This document shows positions 53,836 to 64,000 of a stretch of 64,000 nucleotides of DNA, piece by piece. Source of the DNA: Syngnathus acus (Eukaryota; Chordata; Actinopteri; Syngnathiformes; Syngnathidae). Within the stretch, counting starts at the first letter, position 1, and the number at the start of each line of letters is the position of its first letter. The stretch spans positions 13,808,286-13,872,285 of the forward strand of contig NC_051100.1 of assembly GCF_901709675.1 (NCBI RefSeq). The letters run 5' to 3'. The position numbers were made by a program, and so were the translations under genes. The notes beneath the pieces were generated by a model. That model saw nothing but the letters and a program-made list of their open reading frames with translations. It searched no databases and was not told the origin of the DNA.

Positions 53836-55485
53836 CTAGCTGCATATTTCGTCCAACACAACAAATTCTTGCCCATGTGGTGGCCCGGGGGTTCCGCTGT
53901 CGACCAACTCCTCCTCATTACCCGACGGCTGGTGTGAGGAAGCCCAAGCCAACCGCTGGGAATAACTGAGCTCTTTGCTTAAGTCCTCGTTCTCGGGCGG
54001 GGTCTTTGGCCAAGGTCCGTCCCTGTCCAGTAGACCTGCTAGCGGAAGTTTTTGCGGAATCAAGGTGCCAGTCACCAGCATGTCTATGTCGTTCAAGCAA
54101 CCGCAGACTTCATTGGTGTGGTTCCGTCTCGTCACCGGCTCCAACTTGAGCCAGAGGAGTAGATGCTGCACAAACCTTGTAGAGGTGTCCTCCACCATCT
54201 TATGCAGGATCTGGATGTTCTCCGGTTTTTCCTCATCCACCTCCAAGATGAGCCGCTCTGAGAAGCGCCTCCACGCTGCAGCTGACTGGACCGCTGTTCG
54301 GTTGGTGGTCATGTAACGGTAGATTTCATCTCCCAGGTCTCGTGAGAACTTGTCAGCTTTGTGTCGCAACGTGTCCACATCTATGCTAGTATCTCCGGCT
54401 GGTAGCGGCACTTTGTGGAACACGTACTCGAGACCTGAGCGGATTCCCTGGAAGCTCAACTCTTTGTCAGCTTCGGGGTTCTGCAGGACGCTGCCAGGCA
54501 GGCAAATCGCTTCTTCCCAGCGCATCCGCATGCAGCGACACCGGAGCTTCTGCAGCTCAAAGGACAACTCGTTAAACCTCTCTTGGCTAAAGTTAAAATA
54601 GTTGCGTTTGCGAGCAGATTCATTGCTGCTGTTGGGTGACGCGCAGGATTCAAAGAACTCGCAGAGTTGATCCTTGATCAGCCCCAGATTGAAGTGAGGC
54701 ATAGAAGAGCGACTGCGCCCCTCCTCCAAGGTTTCACGGTAGTGCAGGTTGTCCATGATGGTCGCCACAATTTCAGCCGCCGTTTTCTTTGATTTGCGAT
54801 TCGTCCTGAGTGAGAGGGACTCGTCCTTGCTGTCAGTCCATTTGCAGAGAATTTGTTTCAGCGCCTCTGTGGTTTCTTCCTGGTTGAATACACACACATC
54901 GGCGCACTTGGAATCAAAGGGCAGTTGGTGTCTATTTTTTTGCTCACAACATGGTCTGAAAGACTTTGTGTATATGGCCATCTTGCTCAGGTAAACCTTA
55001 AGCGCACCACAGGCCTGCAACACCATCTTGGCCAGAACTGCTATCTTGGTGAAGGTTCCCAGGCTGTAGACATGCGGCACTAGCTGGCTGTCTGTGGTGG
55101 TTGCTGCCGCCAAAATGTGATTGACCCTCTGAGAGATCTCCCTCTTGAAGAGGGAGTCCAGCTTTTGGGAGCTCTTACTGGGCTGCTCCGGGACAATGAA
55201 CGCCAAAGCGAAAGCGGTGCTCAATCCGCCTTCCACTTTGAGCTTCATTCTTTTCTTCTCGGCACTCTGAACGCGCTGCTTAAACTCTGGGATGATGACT
55301 CTGATGGTGTCGGTGCAGAGTTTCTGCGTGATGTCCGTGCACATGTCCGCTAGGATGACCTGTGTGGCTGAGTCGATGGTCCCTGTGGCCAGCATGCTCC
55401 ACTGAGCTGGCTGGATGCGTTCAAAGTATTTCTGCACCATTGGGAGGATGACGTCCGCCTTGATGGAGTAGTTGTCCATCTCCAT
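53836..55485 (-). CDS. Intronless paralogue 2, unknown function (549 aa)
   Basis: A single open frame starting MEMDNYSIKADVILPMVQKY. It parallels paralogue 1 through the region ending LLLWLKLEPVTRRNHTNEVC and GCLNDIDMLVTG, then ends with an unrelated, shorter tail (SGNEEELVDSGTPGPP, EFVVLDEICS). It therefore lacks the C-terminal helical and basic part of paralogue 1. Conserved Cys and Trp positions and similar length of the shared part indicate a functional frame, not decay. The upstream sequence also resembles that of paralogue 1 for a short distance, as expected for a segmental tandem duplication. No named domain recognised. Confidence 0.75.
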   Translation of the reverse strand: MEMDNYSIKADVILPMVQKYFERIQPAQWSMLATGTIDSATQVILADMCTDITQKLCTDTIRVIIPEFKQRVQSAEKKRMKLKVEGGLSTAFALAFIVPEQPSKSSQKLDSLFKREISQRVNHILAAATTTDSQLVPHVYSLGTFTKIAVLAKMVLQACGALKVYLSKMAIYTKSFRPCCEQKNRHQLPFDSKCADVCVFNQEETTEALKQILCKWTDSKDESLSLRTNRKSKKTAAEIVATIMDNLHYRETLEEGRSRSSMPHFNLGLIKDQLCEFFESCASPNSSNESARKRNYFNFSQERFNELSFELQKLRCRCMRMRWEEAICLPGSVLQNPEADKELSFQGIRSGLEYVFHKVPLPAGDTSIDVDTLRHKADKFSRDLGDEIYRYMTTNRTAVQSAAAWRRFSERLILEVDEEKPENIQILHKMVEDTSTRFVQHLLLWLKLEPVTRRNHTNEVCGCLNDIDMLVTGTLIPQKLPLAGLLDRDGPWPKTPPENEDLSKELSYSQRLAWASSHQPSGNEEELVDSGTPGPPHGQEFVVLDEICS

Positions 55486-56395
55486 TGTTGGGCTGTTGCC
55501 AAATTGTTAGAAGATGCTCTCGCTGTGAGTGTTTTGACACCTTTGTGATGTCTTAAAGCTTCTTTTTGCCAAAGAAGACAACAATGTGCGGCCTTTGTGA
55601 CCAAATGCATACTCACAATTCTTGATGATGACGTCCCAAAGGCAAACGGATTTTGATGCATTTGACTGCATGCAGTGTGTAATGACTCTTGCTAGTTCGC
55701 GGTCCAAGCGTAACACTAACTCTGCGGAACCCTGTCCAGAACATTTCATTTGCTGCTAAGAGGACAAACTACAGTGGGCTAGATGTAAAGTTTTATTTTC
55801 AAGACGTAAAGTTTTATTTTGAAAAGTAAAAGCTGTCTCCCGGTGCCAGAATGGAGTCTGTTATGGGGTCTGTCATGTTCGACTCAATTCCTCTCGGTGG
55901 CCTACGGACTGCTAATGCTAAAAGCAACGAAGCTGAATGAAAGCAAAGAAGTCTGCAGAAATTAATTTAGTTTTATTCAGTCCAAACTAATTAGATCATC
56001 TCCCACCGTTGACATTTTCTCACTTTTTCTGCTCCATGGTGAAAAACGCAACAATTTGCTTTGGACGGAGGTTCGCAAGGTTTGATTTTGACGATGAATC
56101 AAAACCCGAAACCCAGCCCCGTCACATCCTCTGCTGTGGGTAGGCCAGATAATTATTTACTCTAATTTTATACACTTTTCTTCACTTAAGCCGAACAGCG
56201 TTTTTAGATTCGCATGCAATATCAAGACTAAAGGGAGCATGGAATGAGGAAATTAAAAGGGATGGAAGGAAGGCGAGTGGACAAGTGAGGAAATTAAAAG
56301 GGATGGAAGGAAGACGAGTGGATAAGTATAAATAGAAAAGATTGATGGTGTGATCCCAAGCAACAAAAGACGGATGGGCTCGATGGACACGGCCA
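55486..56395. other. Intergenic, paralogue 2 to apmap
   Basis: A short two-copy repeat ('aggaaattaaaagggatgga', near 56247 and 56288) is the only structure seen. Its right edge is the apmap 3' flank. Confidence 0.5.
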
Positions 56396-59300
56396 TTACA
56401 CGAGGCTCAGGTCCAGTTTTGCAAGGTAAGGTGATCGGAAGGAGCCCAAGTAAAGGCTCCCGTCATGTTCGTGCGCTTCGCTCACGTACGCCGCAACCAG
56501 CCCGTCGGGGTCGTGGAAGCTTCGTGAGCAGATGCCGCCGTCGTGGAGCTCGGCCACCAGGCTGTAACGAGGGACGAACTTCATCATGGCGTCCTGGCTG
56601 AAGAGCTGGGAGGCGGAGACAAAGCTTGTCACGCGCAAGCGCTCGTTGGTTGGTCTGCATGGTGGTGTATACCTTGAAAAGTAACTTCTTTATCCAGGGT
56701 CTCTGGGACAGGAAGTCCAACATTGAGAATCCAGGATTGGGGCGCACGGTGGACATAGCCACCCAGTAGCCACCGCTCGAGCTGGGCCGGATGTTGTCAG
56801 GGAAACCGGGAAGATTGTCCACGAACGTGTCCATGCCGCCCTTGTTTAGTCCTGCCACGTGGACCCTGCCGCAAAATTCAAGAGTGAGTTAGCTGGGCGC
56901 GTGCCAGAGATGAGGGACTTGGGTCACATGACTGGACTTCTTAAGGTGCCAATTTTACCATTGGGACTGGCTTGAATTTGCATTTGAAACTCTGCATTTC
57001 AATATCACGGGTGCCGTTTGTTCAAAAGGAAATTCACTTTTGGTGGAGTGCGTACAAACCCGGATACCAACGAGTATGCGGACTGCTGAGGCGACCATCA
57101 AAGAAATTAGAAGACACAATGACCAAGGATCATCTCCCTTCTTTGGAGTCAAAAATTAGGTTTCTGGTCAAATGGAATGGCAAAATGCAGTGGCGTAGCC
57201 AAGCCGGGGCGGCGCCCCGGTTAGGACTCCCTGCGCCCCGGTTGAAAAAAATCGAGCTTTTTCGATTCTTCATTTTCATGCCGTTTTTTTCTTTCGGTCT
57301 TGTGCGAATGTGCTTGCGCTATTCTATGTGCGCGATGTTATCCATTCACCGTTTGCCTCCCGGACCCGGATGTTGTTTTAGCGATCAGCGAACGGCGTGG
57401 GTGATGTTAGATTTTTTTCCCTGTGGGCGCGCGCCCTTACTGGAAAAATTCCTGGCTACGCCACTGGCAACATGTATTGTTTGCAATAAGAGACCTACCA
57501 TATTGGCCCGAATATAAGACGACCCTGATTATAAGACGACCCCCTCTTTTTCAAGATGTTTGAAAAAAGACTTTTTGAACACCAAATTGAATTTTTATAC
57601 AGAAAATTATTACATCTGAAACAAATGATTATAGCAATATATTCAAGAGAAAAAGCATGCTATCACATCTTAATATCTGAAGTCTAACTGTAACTGTAGT
57701 CTTGAAACAAATCTGAATAAGGAAAAACATTGAAAATAATGCTACCGCTATTGTTGGGGAGCCTGAGGGCTGTATAGGGGGTTGGCTCGGATGGTTATGC
57801 TCTTTTCGCCCCTGGGTGTCGGTCAGAACACAGAAGGGAAGACGTGGTTCAGTTTTGATTGCTTTCCTGAATTATTGGCAAAAAAGTAACAGGCACTGTG
57901 GCTCATAGGGGCATACAGGCAAACTGGCAAAAGCGTATAGGCACATGTTTGGTCGTAAGGATGTCAGAGCATGAGTGTGTCATGTACATGGGTGAGTCTT
58001 TGGGTGTGTGAATGTGATTCTTGTGTGTGTGATTATTGTATGAAGTGTGTGTGTGTGTGGTTCTGCAACAGACAGAAATACAGCACGTAAGTCAACGCTC
58101 AACTTCTGACGTCACACAACACTAGTAGACGGCACACATTACATAACTAACTGCGCGAAACGGTTTATATCAGACATGCACAAACATGTCAGCGGGAGTG
58201 GTACCTTCGGCTATCGTAATTACCTTTATGACGGCAAAAGACAGTGCAAGATATGCAACAGAAACATTTCAGACAGCCAGACGACTTTGTCCGTTTGAAG
58301 TTTATAGAGCTCTGGTGTCTCCAGCCAGATGTTACAGATGAAACAAAAAATGTTTCTAATGCTCTTTAATGTGTTTCTTTCAGATTTTGTTTTCATATTT
58401 GCAACTCAAATGTGTCAGACACTGTCGGCAGACGTTCATTTGTTTAGATTGAGCTGTCAATCATTGTATGAGGTAATTTCTTTTTTGTTTGATTCCATGG
58501 TGTATTTTACTGAATATCAGTAATTACAGTGCACATCCACATTATTGTCATATTTTTTAAACAGGTTAGACACATTGGACAATGATGGTTACTTAAAGTT
58601 ACTTATATCTTGTCTTTTCACGTTACTAAGATCAGATTCTGCGGGTAAATCCAATAATAAGGTGACTTGACTTGGACTTGATTTGACCTATTTGAGGACT
58701 TGACTTGGACTTGACCTATTTAAGGACTTGATTTGACTTGACTTGCCCAAGAAAAAAATGACTTGGGACTTACTTGAGACTTGAAGGTTAAGACTTGAGA
58801 CTCACTTGAGACTTGCACGTGTGTGACTTGGTCCCATCTCTGCAAAATACATTTGCTGGCGACCGTTAGTCGCCGTGCAGCTGTGTAACGGCTGTAGTCA
58901 TGCGTGTACGATGCAAGGCAAACTTAAAGGAGCGCGCCTGAGCTGTTAATCAAACGGCGCGCACACGAAGCAAACCGCGATCGGACAAACGGCACAACAG
59001 TGGACAGTAGTAACAATGAAATGTATATACTCACTTTGTGTCAAAGACACACACGATCACAGCAACATACTCAGTCGATACCAGCAACCTTTAACTTACC
59101 GCCGCGCACAAGTGAATGGGTATAATGTCGAGACACCGAATGTAGGACGACCCCCACTTTTTCAGTCTTATTTCAATGCAAAAAACATCATCTTATATTC
59201 GGTCCAATACGGTAATGGAAATGGAAATGCCAGTGGTCTCTCCAAAAGTGATGGCGGCTCCTCCGAGACTAACGCCCAATTCACACCGACTGCTTTCAAA

Positions 59301-62300
59301 TTCATCGGCCAAAACGTGGCTTATCTGATTTTTTTTTTCCTCGCCAATAATGGAATTCATCTATTTGTCAGTTTTCTGTACAGCCTGTCCGTCCTGACCG
59401 GGAGTGCTGGAGCCCATCCCGACTCGCCGTACCTACGTATTCGGGCTACCGTGGTCTCTGCCACCAGGACGGACTCCTCGTCGGGAAGCAACTGGATACC
59501 GTTGGGAAATCGCAGGTTGTCCATGACCACGCTCAGTTCTCCGCTCTCTGTGTCATACTCCAGCACCCTGATGGCAAGAAGCAGCGCGTCAGGTCAGGTG
59601 GGCTCAAAGCCCGTCGACAGCCTTTTGCCATACCGCCCATCAGCGCTGGCCTCCATGATGAGGTGAAGGTAGTTTCTGCGCTGCCACCTGCTGCTGGAGC
59701 TGGTGAAGTACACCTTCTTGCCATCCTGCGTCACCGCCAGGTCGTTGATAAACAGCAACTTCCTGCCGCCCACCTCCTGGCCACCCGCCACCAGCCGAGT
59801 GGACTCGCCTGGGAAAAAAACAACAAAAACAGCGCGGCTGCCCACTTGCCGCCGCTTCTAGCACTGGACTAATCACACTCGCTTTGGACCCAGTTCAGTG
59901 AGGGCCGTTTTGTTTGCTAAACTTGAGTCACGTGTGGGAACACATCGGCATAAGATGACCACAACCACAATTGACAACAAAGGTATTTGACGCCATCGGG
60001 CAGCTCACCTGTGGTGGGGTTGACCTCAAAGACACCCAGGTAAGCGTCTGCTACAAATAAAGTCCCGTTGGGTCCCACTCGGATGCCCAAGGGCCTCCCG
60101 CAGGTCACCTCGTACTGCGCGGACTCTGCACGCACACACCCAAAATCACAAGATGAGACTTAGCAGCTTTTGCATTTCACTACTTGTATCTTTCAGAAGT
60201 ATTATTTGTTTCAAAATTTGCATCTGATGCAATTACTGATTTGGTCCGTGGCATCTCTCATGAAAATGGGCTCCGGTTTTCCAGACTCAAAGCAAATGCA
60301 AGTGCAAACAGACTCGGAAAACAGGCTTTCTCTGAAAACTTAGAAATGTCTTGATTTGGATAGAGAAGCACCAGTTTCCGATTAATTTTAAAAACTGCTT
60401 TTCTTTTCCAGTCATTGTGATGCTTTGGCTCACCACAAGGAGGTTTTCCCAATCTGGCCACCGTGTGAATCCTTCGACCAATCATCTTTACAATCCTGCC
60501 ATCAGCTGTTCCGCTATAAAAAACGTCTGGATGCACACGCACGCAGCATTAGCAAGCGTCAAGTTATCTTAGCATCCAACATTGCGATATGCGGGGTCTG
60601 CACCTCCGATGTTGGCGATTGACTCCGGTCCGGCAACGGCGTCTTCGTAGAGTCGGCGAGCGAGACGCAGTTTGGCGTTTGCTTCCCAGCAGCCCGACAT
60701 GGCCGGCGGCTCCTTCAGACTATGGGACGGATGACATCGTCAGTAGCTATTCTGAAGCACGGTAGGAAGGCGCAGTGAGGAGACTTGCCCCCAATCAAAC
60801 TGTTGTGTCCTCGCCGTTTTCTTGACAAGCAACAAGCGATACGAACCGTCGCACAATGCAGTGCGCCAATTTGGGGCCTCAAATGTCTCAAGTGGATTTG
60901 TTTGTCCAATCATCGGATCGAACTTTTACGTTTACGTTCAGGGTCACTGAAAAAAAGTTTTTCCTTCTATGACTTTTCTTGTTAATTTGGTAATTCTTTA
61001 TGTTGAAGCAAAAATCTGGCCATAGTGACATGGGAGGGAGTGACGGTGCACTGAGCAAGCGACGTTGTGGAAGAAGGCGTTACTTCTTGACGCGATCATC
61101 TTTGGGAAGATTGGCCAACGATGGCGTTGGTGCTTTTCTAAAATGACCGCACCTGTTTGCACGTTTTGTTGGTTGGCTTTGCACAGAGATGGCTTACTTG
61201 TGACACACTCGCAAAGTTGGACAATCAGCAGTGAAACGAGTTGAGTCATTTGATGTTGGTTTTGACACCGCGACGACTCGTCTTTATCACTTTCCCAAAC
61301 CTTTTTGACGTTTGATTTTGGAAGGTTGGATTGGATCGCTGGAATTTCCGTTACTTTGAAACAGATGATTTGACGGTTTAGGCTTTGGCGCTCACGGAAC
61401 AAGTTGGCCTCTTGGGTTCTCCGGGCACCCCCGGACAGCGATTAGCAAGTCGAGAAAGAGCCGCCAACGTGGCCACCGCCTTGATGGGCGCTTTTTGTGT
61501 CAGGAGCTCGAGATGGAGACCCGTTGTTGTTATCGCGCTGCCATATGAAGGAGTTTCGGCAGGCTCGCTTCAATGGAGGGCCAATGTAAGTCTGGCTCTT
61601 TGAATCGAAGGCCGTCCCCCACCGAGGGGCCAACATTTTCCACTGTGCTAGCAAAATGCGCGCGTGCGTGACTTTGCCGTGCTTCGTTTGAGGTCGCAAA
61701 TGTTTGCAAAACATTTGCCAACAGTTGGGCTGACTGGTCTTGTTTTGCACGTGTTGAAAAACAAGTACAGGCTTTGGTTCTGGGGAACATTTTGCAACCT
61801 TTGCAACTTCGGCTCACTTAAAAAACACGTGGGTTGGCCCTTGAGCGGGGCTTTTGTCCCACTTGAGACTCAAAGTGGCCAATTGCGGGGATCCCTGTGA
61901 CATGCGAGAGGCTTAAATCTTTAGCCGCCATCTTTGTGAAATGATGACATGGAGGAGCAATTGTGTCATAAGACCAAAACATTTGCTTCTTCTACCTCCT
62001 CTAAGGTAGGAAGAAGAGCGGCGAACTGGGAATGAGACAAATGAGATGAGCCCATTGGCTCGTTGACACTTTTGAAACTATCTGGGTCCGCTGCCGGTCA
62101 AAAGGCCTTTGCGCCGTCCATGCGGACTTACACCAGGACATCGGGCTGGATGGGCGACTCCAAGATGAGCACGATGACTAGCAGGGGCAGAAGCAGCAAG
62201 CCCCCCACCGACAGCAGCGTCGCTCGGAACACACGTCCACTATATGTTCTGCAATGGGAAGCCATGTCATCACCAGCGCAACAAGAAGTCATATCCTCGC

Positions 62301-62846
62301 AAAAGAAAGTGACTGCACTGCAACAAGAAGGCGCATTGTTACGACAACAGCAAGTGACATCATTTACAACAACAATGGTGGCGATGGAGTTGAGCCGCTG
62401 CTGGCGGGGATGCAAATGGGAATATCACTCCCAGAACTCGAAAAAACGACTGGCCCCAGAGCTTTATGGCGCGTTGTCACCACGTCACAGGCGACGCCAA
62501 ATAAATGTTTATGTGGAGTCAAATTCCGGTTCACGAATTTTTTATGGAGTAACCCATCGACATGCTTGAGTGGATAGTCACTCCTGCATTTGAATATCTC
62601 GATTTGTGACGCAAATGGACATAATTTCATCATGGCACCCCGTGTGTGTGTGCGGGTGCACGCCTTTAACTCTTGTTTGGCTCATAAATGTGTCAGTCTG
62701 ACAGTAATTGCCGAGCGCACGTCACTGGGTGTCATTGTTGTGTAGTCGCCTGACCCGTTGCCCTTGCGCACGCGATCGGCTGGGTGGTCGCTGATGACGT
62801 CATGTCTGTTTTGCCTCCGGAAGCGCAGGCCCGCCGTCTCGTTCAT
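56396..62846 (-). CDS. apmap: Adipocyte plasma membrane-associated protein (9 exons, 415 aa)
   Basis: A type II membrane protein of the strictosidine-synthase-like six-bladed beta-propeller family, with arylesterase activity reported for the mammalian protein. Exons: 62755-62846, 62132-62248, 60604-60719, 60434-60526, 60009-60125, 59634-59808, 59433-59567, 56673-56865, 56396-56605. Junctions are GT-AG and phases match (1248 bases). The start MNETAGLRFRRQNRHD mirrors the mammalian N-terminus. A membrane anchor (ATLLSVGGLLLLPLLVIVLI) falls at about residues 40-59, so the N-terminus is cytosolic. Propeller motifs follow: GRPLGIRVGPNGTLFVADAY (NGT glycosylation site), KLLFINDLAVTQDGKKVYFT, LRFPNGIQLLPDEESVLVAE, GFPDNIRPSSSGGYWVAMST and the final EHDGSLYLGSFRSPYLAKLD. 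No break is seen. Confidence 0.97.
57188..57466. mobile_element. hAT MITE (279 bp) in apmap intron 7
   Basis: Ends CAGTGGCGTAGCCA and TGGCTACGCCACTG are inverted repeats. Flanking octamers GCAAAATG and GCAACATG match at 7 of 8 positions. Confidence 0.87.
57496..59214. mobile_element. TA-flanked inverted-repeat DNA transposon (1.7 kb) in apmap intron 7
   Basis: Starts TACCATATTGGCCCGAATAT and ends with the near-complement of TACCGTATTGGACCGAATAT. 'aagacgacccc'-type motifs repeat inside both termini. No transposase frame is recognisable, so it is non-autonomous or decayed. Confidence 0.8.
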
Positions 62847-64000
62847 GCTGGAGCGCTTTGTTGATTCTGTGCCGGTTTGGCTCGGTCGAGCTAGTCTCAC
62901 CTCGTCTCGTCCCGTCTCGTACCGGCCGTTCTTCAATTTGAAGAAGGCATAGTACGCTCTCAAACTGGCAAAGTATACTCTAAGACGTACGCCACAACGT
63001 TCTTAAGGCGAGCCTCTTCCGTGAAGTGCAACGACTGTGTACTTCACACAACACACAACACACACCCCACTCCAACTCTGACGTATTACCGTGAGAGCCA
63101 CACGAAATGCATCCTGGGATATTTTCCCTGTGAAGTCTTCGGCCCCGTCCAAATACCCTCTATTATACGCCCTCTCATCATGGGGAAGTGCGTGATCACC
63201 GAGACCACTGCGCAAGCGCAGAAGGTTGGACATCTTAGATCGCATCTTAGAACTTTTTTTTTTTTTCCACACACGCGCGCGGTGCAAAGCAATTTTATTT
63301 TATTTGTCCATCTGTAATAGTTTGGAATAATTCAAAACACAAAAGGACTGTAATAAATATTTATTAAAATACTATTTTAACACAAACGCTGAGTTCTGCT
63401 CAGCCAACAGAAAAAAAGTAATGCTCTCCGTCCCTGATATAAAAAAAAAACAACAACCGCCATTTGCAAAAAAAAACAACAACGTAGAACTATGCATAAA
63501 GTTTGTTCTGATGTGAGTGCGGTGTGTGGGAATCAACCTCATGTTGCCAGCACACAAGACAGGCGAGTGTCCCACTACACCGGACTGGGAGATTTTTTCA
63601 GGCCAGGAGTCAGTTATGTAACCAGGCCACCCTGGCCTTGCCCACACGTGCATGGGCACAAGCAAAACGCATTTGTGCGCACAAACATGCACACAATCAT
63701 TCTTTGGGTTTTGTTGTGGGTGGTACCGGAAAAACAAATTAAAATCTCTAGAATGAGGGTGAGCAAAATAATCAAAAGGTCTCTCTGAGTCAGACTGTCT
63801 GTCTGTGTCCTGAGTTGGCCTTTCCCTTGCACTGCTCCCTGGACTTGTCTTGCCAGTATACTCTACATCTGCTGGGAGTGTCAGAACAACCAGCAAAATA
63901 ATTATGTTATCGATAAGAACACATTTAATCAATATCAAAAGATATAAGTATAAATAAATATATGCTTTTTTCTCTCCAAATGTTTCATGCATAGTCATAG
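62847..64000. other. apmap upstream region
   Basis: Contains the apmap promoter by position. An open frame on the minus strand at 63372-63998 is low in family features and is not called as a gene. Confidence 0.45.

Noticed and set aside
59016-59666. 216-residue plus-strand frame
   Set aside because: It spans the end of a DNA transposon and antisense of an apmap exon, so it is a shadow frame.
63372-63998. 208-residue open frame at the right edge, minus strand
   Set aside because: The residues look like translated A/T- and CA-rich noncoding DNA, with no motif, and it overlaps equally open frames on the other strand.

Overview
This is a teleost fish nuclear genome window, from a percomorph-type genome; the species cannot be named from sequence alone. 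The evidence is spliced vertebrate genes with GT-AG introns, fish Tc1, hAT, L2 and RTE-X repeats, tRNA-derived SINEs, and the vertebrate glud1/shld2 head-to-head gene pair.

Left third (1-24 kb): this is almost entirely mobile DNA in nested layers. A hAT fragment abuts a dead Tc1 element that carries a solo LTR. A TA-flanked inverted-repeat DNA transposon (4226-20765) holds a full-length Ty1/copia element on the minus strand (4804-20333, 5-bp target duplication). The copia reverse transcriptase is split by a 10.9-kb LTR element (6424-17300, 4-bp target duplication) that has twin 1180-bp LTRs and no recognisable gag-pol. That insert itself carries two smaller DNA transposons. L2, a hAT MITE and a second dead Tc1 with a retroposon inside it follow.

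Middle (24-42 kb): glud1 (glutamate dehydrogenase) lies on the minus strand. Its 13 exons give an unbroken 533-residue protein. Its introns hold a solo LTR, an L2 5' piece, an RTE-X element and a hAT fragment. A nested hAT composite sits in the divergent intergenic region. On the plus strand is shld2 (shieldin subunit 2, FAM35A). Its exon order and protein similarity are clear, but it carries several frame breaks and a SINE inside a coding exon, so I call it a probable pseudogene.

Right third (42-64 kb): two small three-exon-style genes (A at 45.3-47.1 kb, B at 49.5-50.1 kb) share phase-1 introns. Next come two tandem intronless paralogues of unknown function (50770-52914 and 53836-55485). 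Last is apmap (adipocyte plasma membrane-associated protein), nine exons and 415 residues, intact, with a 1.7-kb DNA transposon in intron 7.

The intact glud1 and apmap reading frames show that base-level quality is good. This makes the breaks in shld2 and in the transposon genes more likely to be real. All repeat calls rest on terminal repeats, target duplications and encoded motifs read by eye; no database search was possible.
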